Of a stretch of DNA of 64,000 bases, positions 9,713 to 21,589 are shown piece after piece. The position numbers and the translations under genes were made by a program. Position 1 is the first letter of the stretch. Each line of letters opens with the position of its first letter. Under the pieces are notes generated by a model. That model did not search any database and was not told the origin of the DNA. It saw nothing but the letters and a program-made list of their open reading frames with translations. The DNA is taken from contig NC_056725.1 of assembly GCF_019279795.1 (NCBI RefSeq), positions 1,068,230,020 through 1,068,294,019 on the forward strand, in the 5' to 3' direction. The DNA is from Protopterus annectens. Its lineage: Eukaryota > Chordata > Ceratodontiformes > Protopteridae.

Positions 9713-12702
9713 ATGTATCTAGGGAACTTGAAGATGAGGAAACTTCTGTATTTGGACAAAACAGATGATTGCTATTCCTTTGAAGGCTTCAAAACCGCTC
9801 ATCTTGAAATAAGCCCTAACAAAACAATAATTATCACAGTTTCTTACCTCCATCCAGGCAATGAACTACCCATCATTGAAGATCTGTTTTCTTAGGCATC
9901 CAACAATTTCAGCCAAGAAACAGTTATACCAGGTGATTTCAACCTAGATTGGCAATCCTGCACTGCCAAAAACCCATCTAACTTCCTCAATCTATACAAT
10001 TTTACCCAGACCATAAACTGTTCAACTCGCACTGACAAATATTCCAATAAACAGTCTCCATTAGACGGGATATTAACCGACAAACCCAACCACAGTTACA
10101 TAGCTGGTTGCCTCCCAGACTCCTTCACTGACGACTCACCTGCCTTTCTTTACAGAAAACGTGTACACACACAATACAATATCACCTACAAATACAGCTG
10201 CCATAAAAAAACTTCTCCCTCCCAACTTTTAACAAAATTCTCCTACACTGAGATTGGACCCCACTTAAGTACCTTCAGCTAGATCAGGCAGTTCAGTTTT
10301 TCAACACTACCTACCTTCAATTTTCAAATCCACCAATAATAAATCTGACCTCACTAACTATAAACAACTATGTAATCAAGCCAAAAAACAAATCAAAGCA
10401 GGCAATCTATCTTATTTTATGTCATGATGTCATGTTAACAACAACATCTTAACAGCCCCAAAATATTCTGGAGAAACATCAACTATCTCCTAAGCCCAGG
10501 CCACAGGGACCCCAACCCCAGATATAACTAGCAACTCCAACCCCATCGCAACTCAAATAAACTCCAACTTCATAAACTCCATGACAGCCCTATTAGGCAA
10601 CACTCATAGTACCCAACTCACTCTTCCCACCCCACCTCTTGACAATCCAAACTACTTTTCCTTTACTCTCACTCAAACAAGCTACATAAAGTCACTCCTC
10701 ACTAAACTCAAACCCTGCTGTCTTGCAGAAGATCAGCTCCCTAATGAATTTCTAAAAATTGCAGCACCATCAATCATCTACCCCATATCTATACTGATCA
10801 GTTGTTCTATTACTGAACACTATGTCCCACTTTTCTGGAAAATATCCCACATCATCCATTTCCACAAAGGTGGTCCTTCCAAAGATTTAACCAGTTTCTG
10901 CCCTATAGCCATAATCTCCCCACTAGCTAAACTCATGGAAAAGTGCATCCACAAACAACTCCTTAACCACCTCCTTAAAAACAATCTATTATCCAATTCA
11001 CAACACAACTTCAGACTTAAACATAATACTTCAACCACGCTAATCTCTTTTACCAATACCATAAAGCATCTCCTAAATGAAGACCACGCTGTTTCCTCTA
11101 TCTTTCTTGACATGTCAAAAGCCTTTGACACCATTTCCCACCAACTACTTCTAAACAAACTATCAAACTATGGTCTCAGCCCATTTTCTCTGTCCTGGTT
11201 TCTCAGCTATTTTTCCAATAATCAGCAAGCCACAATATGGGAAAACACTCTTTTCCTTCTACTCCCCATCTTTGTTGGCGTGTCCCAAGGCTCTATACCT
11301 GGTCCTCTCCTCTTTATCTTATTCACAAATGACCTCAACACAGCTACCAATCTAGCCACCACTGTCCAATATGCTGATGATGCCACCCTTATATGCTCTC
11401 CCCCTCTCCCCTAGAACTCCAATCAAAAATGCATTCATCTTTCTGAAATATAGATAAATACCTGTCTGAGTACCAACTAATCCTAAACCCTAATAAAAAC
11501 AAGCTAATAGCCTTCAAAAATAAAAAAAACAAACCCTGTCAAGCCTCCTTGTCTATCCTTTCCTCAAATAGTACCAAACTTGAACCCACTTCTCATACTA
11601 AACTCCTAGGGATCACCACTGATGAGAATCTAACTTTTGAAAAACATGTCTCTCAGACAATCAAAAAAGTAAACATCAAGCTTAGCACCTCATATCAAGC
11701 CAGACCATATCTCACCCAAAACACAAGACTCACCACTGTCCAATCTCTCCTGCTTTCCTCCCTCCTCTATGGATCTCACATTCTCACCAACCTTTGTAAG
11801 TCTGACCTAACCAATCTTGAATCTTGCTACAGCAAAATTGCCAAGTTTGCCACAAATGCCCCATACAGGTCTCACCGCTGTACCGCCCTCCCCCAGCTAA
11901 ACTGGCTAGAACTTCCACACCTATTAACTCTTAACTAACTCATTATGACCCACAAGTTAATCCACCAACCCTCAAACTGTCTGGCTCTCTCCAAACTTGT
12001 CCAGCTTAGTTCCACTCCCAGGCCACTTAGATCCTCCGATAAACTTATGTTCAAGGTCACCTACTCCCACAACTAATATGGGGACTGTCTCTATTCCAAT
12101 AAAACTGTCAAACTCTGGAGCGAGCACCCTCCCTCAAACCATCACCAAAAATCCTCACTCTCTTGAGTTCAAACATCTACTTCATAACTACCTTACTAAT
12201 CACTGGCTCTGCTCCTGTCATACCCCTAGCTAACTCCACTCAGACTGTCCCACCTCTTTCAGTTTTTCTACACTCGACATCTCATTTCTACCACCACTCT
12301 TTGATTACTTTGGCCCTCTTTTGGTTCTCATACCTCCTCCTATTTAAGGCTGCTTGGCACCACTGTTGACACAGATTTTCCAGTGACTGTACATATTTCA
12401 TGACAATCTCTACTTATATTCTTGATATTACATTCTATTTTGATTTTGCTGCTATCTTGCCTCTGTACAATCAACTTTAATGTTCTGCTCTTAGCTTGAG
12501 TTCTGTGTGTTTTTATAATTGTCCTATGTATAATATTCCACATGCTAAATTTGTTCTGACTAGTATTTTAGTATATGTTTACATTATATTGTATACTGTT
12601 TTTCTGGAGCTCTTCTCCCCGGGCTTCTGCTGAAAACGGGCTCCTGGGATAGTTGGATTTTTTACCGGTCAACAAATGTAGTAAATAAATAAAAATAAAT
12701 AA
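9713..12702 (+). mobile_element. L2-like LINE copy 1, 5'-truncated
   Basis: A plus-strand non-LTR retrotransposon beginning inside the endonuclease domain (ITVSYLHPGN, then PGDFNLDWQ, then a decayed SDH-type box DSFTDDSPAF). It continues through RT and the C-terminal domain to a 3' tail of TAAATA repeats ending at about 12702. The last 90 bp (CCCGGG ... CCGGTCAACAAATGTA ... AATAAATAAA) match the tail of a second copy at 41.4-44.4 kb, which defines the 3' end. RT wording (WKISHIIHFHKGG, FLDMSKAFDTISH, QYADDATLI) places it in the L2/CR1 superfamily; L2 is my best guess. Several stops (for example 9893, 10260, 11413) make it inactive. Confidence 0.82.
10581..11414 (+). pseudogene. L2-like reverse transcriptase domain (copy 1)
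   Basis: An open stretch of 277 residues covers the RT core: HIIHFHKGG, SPLAKLMEKCIHKQLL, the first catalytic Asp in FLDMSKAFD, VGVSQGSIPGPLLFIL, and the catalytic QYADDATLI box. Both Asp boxes are intact, but the frame ends at a TAG directly after the catalytic box and upstream endonuclease sequence is in pieces. The thumb and C-terminal part continue at 11549-11938 and 11997-12233. The 'NYRP' box has changed to a TSFCPIA reading, a sign of decay. Confidence 0.82.
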
Positions 12703-13253
12703 ACTTTGCGAAGGTATGCTTGTATTATCCAAGTACATTCTAGATTCTGTAACATTTCATAAATCAGTGTATATATACAGAACAAAAAATGAACTTTATC
12801 GTTTTACACTTCTTATACTTCACTGTTGGCATAGACAGCTTTGGCAGGCATTTACATTTCTCAGCTAGGTTATTAGCTTTCATCGCAAGTATTATTGTTA
12901 AAATTCTATTTTACAATATTTCTTTGCTATTGGAGAGAAATAGTAATGTACACTTCACTGACGCAGGTGCTATGCTTCTGAGATGGCCCAGGCCCACCTC
13001 CAAGGAAGTGTTCAGCACAGTGAGAGGTGACCAGCAATCATAAATTGATTTTCCTTTTGTAAATGTGCACACATTCTGATAACTGTGTGGAAAGCATACA
13101 TACCAAGTTAATTCTGTGGTATTCCTTGGTTTGTACAAGTCTTCATTTGTTTACTATTTTGGAGGTGGGAGAGCCACCTACCATTTTTATGGTGTCAGAA
13201 CAAAAGTGCGTTTCATTTGCTTTTCTCTTGAAATATGTCGGCATCCTGTTATT
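12703..13253. other. Non-coding stretch
   Basis: AT-rich sequence between the L2-like tail and the SINE. I see no repeat or coding domain that I recognise. Confidence 0.5.
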
Positions 13254-13522
13254 TCAGTAGGAAACATAATTTTGTTTTGTGTCTTTCGGCTTTTCCTGGT
13301 TAGGGGTAGCCACAGCGGAACGCCAGTCCGCTAATGATTGGCAGTAGATTTTCATGTGCTGGCTTGCCGGGCCTAACGCACAACCTTCAGTGAAGGAACA
13401 CCCATTCATGCATGTCAACACACAGAAGACGCTCTAACTGAGAATCAAACGGGCAACGTCTAACTGTGAGGCGACAATGCTACCACAGCACCACCACCGC
13501 GGGACTCAGTGGGAAACATAAT
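13254..13522 (-). mobile_element. tRNA-derived SINE with 17-bp target-site duplications
   Basis: The element body is 13271-13505. On the minus strand it begins CCCGCGGTGGTGGTGCTGTG, passes a tRNA-like segment (GTGGTAGCATTGTCGCCTCA, then box B-like CGTTTGATTCTC) and ends in a 3' part with CCGCTGTGGCTACCCCTAACC and GAAAAGCCGAAAG. This layout is common in fish and other vertebrate SINEs. Direct repeats flank it: 13254-13270 and 13506-13522 agree at 16 of 17 bases, the expected mark of LINE-mobilised insertion. The near-perfect duplication suggests a fairly recent insertion. Confidence 0.82.
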
Positions 13523-13776
13523 ACATTACTAAAATGCTGTTTCTTTGTTTGGACAAACCTTGGTTTGTGTGTGAGCTTGAGGTAAGACAACCACATAAAC
13601 ATCAGTTTTAATAACTGAAAAGTGTGTTTCCATTGCTTAATGTTTGCAAATGTGTATGTAAGCAAGACTTTAGTTAGGTCATATTTATGTGTTGTATCTT
13701 TCTCTGTTTTATGTCACATAGGATTACTGCACTCAATCTTATAAAATGACGTAAACTCCCTTTCAGTGACTTGGAA

Positions 13777-14165
13777 AATGAAGTGATAAGCCAGGCATTC
13801 AGGGACCATGGTACCTTTCTGCTTGAGATAGAACATTTTCATATGGCTGTCATAATGCAGATTTTAAACCAGTTAGTGAACAATGTCAATGCAGTAGGGG
13901 GTCACTCTAGGAATTATGATTAGGTGTGCAATCAGGCCACTGATAAGACTTTATCAGACCAGAGGAGAGCAGCTGCAATTGCCCGAGAACAGCTGGCTGG
14001 GGGGTGGGGGGCTGCTGCTGAGCCTCCAGTGACAACAAATGAAGAGTTCCTCTCCACTGTCAGAGATCCAGACAGCTCAGTAGAAACTTCACACCAACAT
14101 GTGCTGGATGTCAGTGCTGATGTGTCTGCGAGGACAACTGTGTCTCAGGAGAAGCTTCCAGGTAA
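13777..14165 (+). pseudogene. Harbinger transposon Myb/trihelix-like accessory ORF, first exon (decayed)
   Basis: PIF/Harbinger elements encode a Myb/SANT-like DNA-binding protein alongside the transposase; it helps the transposase bind the element ends and reach the nucleus. Here the plus strand reads VNAVGGHSRNYD, a TAG stop where relatives have Gln, then VCNQATD, RRAAAIAREQLAGG, and a linker ending at a consensus splice donor (CCAG|GTAAGC, 14160-14167). A possible acceptor lies near 14543 (TTCCTGTTCCAG). The arrangement matches the minus-strand copy at 39.8-40.2 kb. It faces the transposase at 14.7-16.2 kb. Confidence 0.6.
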
Positions 14166-14699
14166 GCTTACATATGGTAAGTTCTAGATTTGTTTGTATA
14201 GTAAAATATATAATCGAGTAATAGTTCCTGGGTAAATTATTTTTTTCTGTACCTGTTGATAACTTAATAGAATTATATGACACAGTTGTTCATTACACAT
14301 GCTTTTGATGCTATTTTGAAAATTGTACTGCTTTCTTAGAGGTTTTTTTATTGCGAGCATCTGATTCATGAGGCCTATTAGCTGATAAAGAACAGACATC
14401 TATTGACATAAGTCAGCCCTGTCACATATTGATGCCATTGCTGTAAAACTCACACACCTTCGACTTAGGTATATTATCAAGTAACAGTATGCAAGGATCT
14501 GCCAACAAATTTGTGTTCTTACCCATTTATTTTCCTGTTCCAGGTTCAGCACTTATCTCAACAGTCCTGCAGCGACAAGTGTTTTAATTCAGGGCTGATG
14601 CTGTGTGATGCTAGAAGTGCACATCCACTAAATGTTTAAGTAAAGGCTGTGAGTGTTGCCTGGTATCAGTTTTACTGGATGTATGTATATACACAGGAT

Positions 14700-15155
14700 G
14701 AAAGTCGTACCCCTTGGGTTGTCAGCATGTGTGTTATCCATTGCTTCTTGGCCAGGGTGAGGAGATATTGTGCACGCCTATGTCTACCTAGTCTACCTAC
14801 ATCCACAGCAGCTGGTGGTTCCCCCTCGGAGTCCTCACCTGCATGTGGCAATGGTAACCTAGCCAGTGGTGGTGAGATATGTGAGATATGTCAACCTTCC
14901 CCTTGGAATTCCTGTTGAGGCTGTTTTCTCAGGATCATATTGTGAAAGATAGCACAGACAGTGAAACTTTCAGCACAAGTACTGGGATCACAAGGCAGCC
15001 CCCCCCCCCCCCATGTATCTATGCACCAGAAATGTGAAATCAGCAGCCCAAACGCATGGTCTGTGATATTTCTTCTTTGAGCTTGTGGCTCATTTTAGTG
15101 TTCGTCTGTGTGCGTGTGTGTGCGTGTGTGTGCGTGTGTATGCGTGTGTGTGTGT

Positions 15156-15210
<55 letters not shown>

Positions 15211-15246
15211 TGTGTGTGTCTGCGTGTGTCTGCGTGTGTGTGTGCG

Positions 15247-15321
<75 letters not shown>

Positions 15322-16220
15322 ATTTCTGATGGGTATTATTGGCCATGGTTTGAGTGCCTACCCTGTATCCCCCAGTAAATGACCTTGTGTGATATCCCTC
15401 CTGGAAAACCTCTGGTAGAGCTGAGAGTTGTGCCAGATATGGGAGCCATGCTATCTGCCAGGGTGGCCATCACACACACATTCAGGATGATTCCCTTAGT
15501 GTTACACATGACCTGGCAGTTAATGGAGTGGAAGCCCTTTTTGTTTATGTAGATCTTTCCCTGTTCCCTCGGCGGTGCTTTCATCTCAAAGAGTGTGTGC
15601 AGTCTATGGCACCCAACACTTCAGGGAAGTGTGCTACAAGGTGGAAGTGCTGCATAGCTGTAACTCTTTCCTCAAGGATGTGGGGAAAATATATGTAGTC
15701 AATGGCACACTATAACATAGCATTCAGAAATTGATAAAGGATTGTGGATGCTGATGCCTGTAACACTCCCAGCATGCCCTCTGTTGGACAGTGGAAGGTT
15801 TCTGTAGCTAATATTCTAAGTGCTACACATGCTTTACTCTACATGTATAGGTACCCATTGGTTTGCTCTTGCTCTCAGTTGAGGATGACAGAGGATGCAG
15901 AGTTCCTGTAGTGTGTCTGTATCCATGCTGTAGCGCTCAAGTATTTCCACCTCATGCAGACCATGAAAAGTTAAACAGGGTCTAAATACCCTTCTCCTTC
16001 TTGGCTGAGGTCTAGCAGCAGCAACAGCATAAAGTTGGGCCAGTTGTACATACCCATTCAGAAGAACAACAGAAGTCCCTAACATTCTTTCTGTGCAGAG
16101 TAGTCTCCATGGATGTATTCCAGTACGTCTGGAATTTGAGGCAGAAACCTGCACTAAGTGTACAAAATTGTTTTGTAGCTTGTTGAATAGTTCCTCCATC
16201 TTGGATTGGTTAATCAGCAT
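14700..16220 (-). pseudogene. Harbinger-type (HARBI1-like) transposase 1, split by a microsatellite
   Basis: Minus-strand DDE transposase remnant. From the N-terminus: RPRRRRVFRP-like block (about 16010-15985), the helix-turn-helix region (GLHEVEILERY), GAIDCTH holding the first Asp (near 15600), KAPPREQGKIYINKKGF, INCQVMCN, HIWHNSQLYQ, then GDTG followed by a stop and the IPIRNAHTHT region. At that point a (TG)n tract of about 210 bp interrupts the gene. C-terminal sequence resumes after a C-run at 15001-15012 (FHNMIL-like block near 14930, then RRAQYLLTLAKK near 14755). Stops at 15840 and elsewhere plus frameshifts show it is dead. Close relative of the copy at 19.3-20.5 kb. Confidence 0.82.
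15108..15320. repeat. (TG)n microsatellite inside the Harbinger transposase
   Basis: About 210 bp of TG repeat with interspersed GCG, CTG and GGG variants in its left half and a pure run at the right. It begins exactly at the NAHTHT codons of the transposase, where the related copy has only CACACACACTCACTC (20174-20188). Confidence 0.95.
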
Positions 16221-16953
16221 ACAGTGCAGCTGCTTATGCTGTAGTTAGCATGTCACAATGTTTAACAGGTTTGTGCAGCTCCACACAATGTGCGGAGCAG
16301 CTTATTGATTACATATCAGCACACTACCGTGTGCTCATCATGGAGTGACATGCAAATGGTTTTAATGATCTGTGAAGGATTTTTTGAATCTTTCCTAAGT
16401 TCTTCAATGTTCTGGTCCCCAGCATTTTTTCTTTACTTATAGAAGAGACCAGCATTTGGCATGGACATTACTGCATTACAGAATTCCTTCAAAACTGTAA
16501 CTATACAAACATATTTTTTGATAAACCTAATGGCTGTTTTCCACATGGACCCTTTTTGCCAGTATTTTATCAAAACAAAATTTTACACTTCTTGTGATAC
16601 AATAAATCCTTTGACATGAGGGAATTTATCACATGTAGTACAAAGTATGTAATTTGCATTCTTTATGCATCTGTGTTGATTTTTATGTTGGGGAAACATT
16701 CTGCTAACTCAAACAAAGAATATCACTTCATTTATGTGATTTGTGTTGTAAACACAACAGAAGTGATTTTGTAAGATATAAATAGCATATAGGCCAATAT
16801 TCACATTTACAGCAATTGATGCAAATGTGAAAAAATGCAACATTTAAATGTTTTGGGAACATTTTTTCATGCAGGATTGAATGACGTGCTATGAATTATA
16901 TATAAGGATGTACTATGTCTGCTTCAGTTATACAAATTTTGTGAACATTTTAT

Positions 16954-16958
<5 letters not shown>

Positions 16959-17021
<63 letters not shown>
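16959..17021. repeat. (TA)n microsatellite
   Basis: Uninterrupted TA dinucleotide run of about 63 bp. Confidence 0.95.
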
Positions 17022-17026
<5 letters not shown>

Positions 17027-17508
17027 TATATGATATGAGATGATTAAAATACCCCTATGTATATCCATATGTATTGGTGAATTAGTTATTGAACTTAAAT
17101 GCATCTTTGCAGACACATAAAATATCTGATATTGTACAGAGTCATATACTATTATTGTTTATAATTATTTATGATTAATGAGATATTTAGTAGAAGAAAT
17201 TATATGGTCCATAAAAGACTGATTCAGTAGCAGGATGTTATTTCAATATTTATTACTACCATTTTCATTTGATATTGTTTTTGCATTAATACATTTATTA
17301 CACTGAATTTATATACTTGTTTCCTACCATTTCAAGTATAAATAAAGGTCCTAGATAGGCTGTTGTTATGGAAAGATGAAGCTCAATAGGGACTGAAACC
17401 TGGTTTGTACTTTTTCTGGTGTTGTCTGTGTTAATAAATGGTTGACTGAGCATATGGATATATAGACAGATAGATAAATAGATAAACAGATGCACATACA
17501 CATATATG

Positions 17509-17513
<5 letters not shown>

Positions 17514-17581
<68 letters not shown>

Positions 17582-17656
17582 TCACGCACATGCACGCACA
17601 CACACACACGGACACACATATACATACATACATACATACATACATACATACATACA
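17514..17656. repeat. Compound (CA)n and (CATA)n microsatellite
   Basis: A pure CA run (about 17514-17578), a short interrupted segment with CACG and CATG variants, then CATA tetranucleotides (17621-17656). Confidence 0.95.
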
Positions 17657-18159
17657 TGCATACTATGAATTTTTTTTTTACACTATATGTTTTTAAATGT
17701 GCATCCCTGCTGGACTGGTCCATGCAAATTTATTGGATATGAGTCAACTTTCTAATAAATTTTTACATTATCTACCATTTGGTGTGGTTCTCCATGACAA
17801 GAAAGAAAGGGTGGGCATCTTGCTCTGCAGTCCACATATGAACATTTTAATAGGGATCAATACAATTTATAGCAAAATTATTCTATACTTTGCTATGAAT
17901 ATTCTGTGGAAATCATCTGTTCCCTAAAATAATTGTGATGTGGTGTCTTTAGTGGAGTTTATGATGTCACTAAGTTTGCAGTCAACTGCAAAATGTTTGA
18001 AGATGTATGCCTTATTTATTCAAAAAATCTTTGCATTGAAACACCTCTGTAATAAGGATATGCAGCTTTTTTCATTTGCACACATCCTTACTGCTTCAGA
18101 TGACTAGGCAGTAAAAATACACAAAAACATAAAAACACTTACCCCAGGATTCAATAAGC

Positions 18160-18515
18160 TAAAATGTCCATGCAGGAATACTGTAGCCATTCCTGCATGG
18201 AATATGGCCGCCGAGCGATCCAGTAAACAAGCCTGGGGATGTGCACAGGCCTGGCAACATTATTCTGCCACGGACTTTACTGGATTATGCTAATGACCTC
18301 ATTTGCTGTTGAAAAACATGCAAATTAGATCAATTAGTGATCCAGTAAGCAGGCAGGCATCCATGGCAGAATAGCGTGGCATGCAGAAATGTATTCGGTT
18401 ACTAGTCGAATACATTTCTGCAAAAATCAAAACAGAGGCATGACAGTTTAAACCAAAGCATGTATTCTAATCCTTAGACATGCCAATGGCCAAATATATG
18501 GCCACTGGCATGGAA
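18160..18515. repeat. Cluster of three hairpin-forming inverted repeats, possible MITE
   Basis: Stem 1: 18168-18179 pairs with 18189-18200, a perfect 12-bp stem (CCATGCAGGAAT) with a 9-base loop. Stem 2: 18382-18397 pairs with 18407-18422, a perfect 16-bp stem (TGCAGAAATGTATTCG) with a 9-base loop. Stem 3: 18481-18492 pairs with 18499-18510 at 11 of 12 positions. Between stems 1 and 2, GATCCAGTAA occurs in direct and inverted orientation (about 18219, 18281, 18341). Such density suggests a non-autonomous DNA element; ends and family are unknown. Confidence 0.55.
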
Positions 18516-19325
18516 AAGTGTTGCAAAAGAATAAAAATAAAAGTTTATATTTTTTGGCTGATCTTGGCCATTTAAACAGAGGGCAGTGGGGTGAAAATGG
18601 GATTGTGCTGAAAATAAAAAAAAATGTGAAAAGGCAATTTTAAGTGAAATCTGTATTTTGCCATTATAGTCTATGTCATACAGAATCAAAACAATACCAG
18701 AAAACAGTGGTTGCTAAGGGGAAAGGCTCTGGGGTAGTGCTGTAACTAAGGACTAAGGCAGTGGGGTATGCCAATGAGGGAAACTTACTGAATCACAAAA
18801 AGAAGCAAAGTGCCAAACTCAAACTACACCTAACCATGTAGGTGCTACAAGGCAGTGGTATATGCTGGAGGAGCAGCAGACATGAAAAGGGGCTGTGTCA
18901 TGCTTGATGTAAGCACATTGGAGTTCCACGGCTTCCAGATGAGCTTAGCTAAGCACAGCATGCCCAGGCCTTGGCAAAAAGGTCTGAGGCTGTATTGACT
19001 TATTTAATGAAATAAAGAGTGTGTTTGTGTCCAGGGGAGGGTCATTTCTCATTGTTTACCTTAGATAAATGGGTTTGCGCTGCTCGCACCGGGTGTAAAA
19101 AAAAAAAAAAAAAAAACGGGAATAACAGGACTGTTTACATTTGGGCACCAGGTTTGCACAGTGCGCCTTGGCTCTTAAAAGGGATGGAAATGGGAAGGGA
19201 AAAAAGGAAAAAAAGGGAAATGGCAGAATATAACCAATTGAAGTAGAACTATCACAGCTGGCAGGTGGAATGCATCATAGTCAGCCAATCATACAGACAG
19301 CATCTGCAGCACAACAGTATAAACT
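18516..19325. other. Non-coding stretch upstream of Harbinger transposase 2
   Basis: Contains a poly-A run (about 19098-19117) and, at 18955-18985, CATGCCCAGGCCTTGGCAAA, which also occurs at the transposase C-terminus (20502-20520). It may be a displaced fragment of a related Harbinger copy. Nothing else recognised. Confidence 0.45.
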
Positions 19326-20530
19326 ATGCAAACACCTTACAGTCTGTTTTTTCCCACAAACTCTGTACCATTGGTGTATACATGCAGGAGAATTTTAACC
19401 AAAAACATGTTAGGGACTGCCATTGCTTTGATCCATCAGTATGTGCTGGAGGCTAAGGACGGTGAGGAGGATAATGCTGACAACCGCCAGAGACCGAGGA
19501 GGAGAAGAGTGTTCAGACCCACGGTAACATACCAGGGGCTACATGATCTGGAGGTAGTAGAATGTTACAGGGTGGAGAGAGATATACTTCAGCAAATCAT
19601 CGAGCTGTGCCGACCTCAACACAGACTCAGAGCCAACAGAGGAGAACCCATCCCAGTGGATACCAAGGTATGTGTAGCCTTAAGAATACTAGCTACAGCT
19701 ACTTTCCAAAGACCTACTGGGGACATTATGTGGGTCTCTCAGACACCCACATCCAGGGTACTCCACCAGTTTGTGGATGCCATACTACCATATGCTGGTG
19801 AGCACATTTACTTCCCCAACACCCATGAGGAGAGGACCAGCATTATGCGTCTCTTCCACTGTGTAGCAGAATACCCAGTGTTACTGGGTGAGATAGACTG
19901 CATGCACATCCACATCAAAGCACCACTTGTTGAACAGGGTAGGATCTACATAAACCGCAAGGGCTTCCCCTCCATCAACTGTCAGGTTGTGTGCAATGCC
20001 CAGGACATTATCATGAATGTGTGTGCTGGCAGCCCTGGAAGCTATCACGACTCCCACATCTGGCATTCGTCACAGCTTTACAAGTCATTTGCCAGTTGGG
20101 ACATCCCATACGGCCATCTGGTGGGGGATGCTGGCTATGCACTGGAGCTGTGGATGATGACACCCATCAGAAATGCACACACACTCACTCAAGAATGCCA
20201 TAATGAGGAACATGCACAAACCAGAATCATTATAGTGCGTGTGTTTGAGATGCTCAAGTCATGGTTCCACTACCTTGCGACATATCTGGTGAAGCCTTGC
20301 AGTACTCTCCAACCACATGTGCACACATGTTCATAGTATGTGTCATGCTACACAATATGATCCTGTGTAAACAACTGGAGTGGGAACAGCACGTGGATGG
20401 GCCACACAGCCCACCCCACCATTGCCAAGGTCCCCACAGGCACAGAGAGACTTAGAAGAGGAAGCTACTGAGCCTGCTACCATAGGCAGATGGAGGCATG
20501 CCCAGTATGCCCAGGCCTTGGCAAAGAGGT
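19326..20530 (+). pseudogene. Harbinger-type (HARBI1-like) transposase 2, catalytic Glu lost
   Basis: DDE transposase of the PIF/Harbinger superfamily, which cuts and joins the transposon ends. The first ATG in frame is at 19326; conserved sequence starts near RPRRRRVFRP (about residue 57). Visible catalytic positions: Asp191 in GEIDCMHIHI and Asp268 in VGDAGYALELW. The third acidic residue, expected as Glu in an 'ERVFG' block, is Val304 (codon GTG at 20235; sequence IIIVRVFEMLK). A frameshift near 20285 moves the C-terminus into another frame (GEALQYSPTTCAHMF, VMLHNMIL), ending around AQALAKR (about 20530). The substitution and the frameshift both point to a dead gene. No intact Myb partner is adjacent; candidate partner exons lie on the minus strand at 36-40 kb. 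Confidence 0.88.
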
Positions 20531-20539
20531 AACTCATAG

Positions 20540-21585
20540 CACACACACTGACACTGTAGGGACCCAGGGACTGACACCTCTCTCTGACTCGTACACACAG
20601 TAAAATTGATGGCACACACATCACATTACCTATAACTTACCATGTATAGGCAGTGTACTGTGTTCATCCAATGTAGGCAGCCATCAAGCACTGTCCTCAC
20701 AACTGCCGCAAACACAAGGCAAGTCAGTCTTCTTAACAATAAATGAATGGATTAGTATGTTTTGGTAGCATATCTATGGTAATGTTGCATGTATGCAAGG
20801 GAATGGGGTGGCCTACTGGGATAACAGCAGACAACTGACAGCTATGTGAGACACCAGGAAATGTCTGCACGATACTGTCTTCCTCACACTATGCAGTATC
20901 ATTTAACGTGACAAATCCCACTGCAGTATATGTGGGGGCCAACTAAGGTAGGGGGCTCATAGTCACATGCATGGATGTCACTGTGGGGATCCCATACTCA
21001 CCCCCAGACTCACACAGCAAGTCAGCCATAGAAAACCATAAAGGAATGTCTGGCAAAGGGACACAAATGGTGACAATGATGGAATATCCCTCTACAGACT
21101 TACAAAGTGATATCACAGCAGGTCTTGCATTTGTAGTAAGACTCTGAAGGGTAAGAAGTCTGAAACTCAATTGTATGGCATTACAATCTAACGTGTAGTC
21201 TGTAGTGATATGTAGTGTAGTGATATGCCTCTATTCTCCAAGATGGGGCACAATACTGTCAGGATGTGGCCAGAAACTTCTCATGGCTGTTGTGTCCTAG
21301 TGGCCTAAGTACAGTACTATGGTAGACAGGGCCATGTTCCACAAAATGTGGTGCTAACTATTTTTCATGTCAGCTACACCTGCGGTGGGGGTTGTACACA
21401 CTGTCAAGATGTCAATATCCATTACTGCCGGGAAGCTGGACAGGTCATGTACAGGGGGCCACACATATGAACAGTACACAGGTTGGAATACCCTACATAG
21501 TGCCTACCATACCTCACAACCGTACAGACCTTTCACAGAATGTACACAGGTATGCATCATATTTGTGGTGTCTTTAGTCTGAAAT
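20540..21585. other. Non-coding stretch, possible diverged MITE remnant
   Basis: No coding domain recognised. GAAGGGTAAGAAGTCTGAAA at 21146-21165 resembles the inner part of the MITE family described below in minus orientation, so 20980-21200 may be a strongly diverged copy. Confidence 0.4.
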
Positions 21586-21589
21586 AGTA

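Larger units (their letters stand above)
16230..18160. other. Non-coding AT-rich stretch with simple repeats
   Basis: No protein domain recognised. It holds a (TA)n tract (16959-17021) and a (CA)n/(CATA)n compound tract (17514-17656). The Harbinger 5' boundary presumably lies near 16.25-16.35 kb but I could not identify terminal inverted repeats. Confidence 0.5.
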
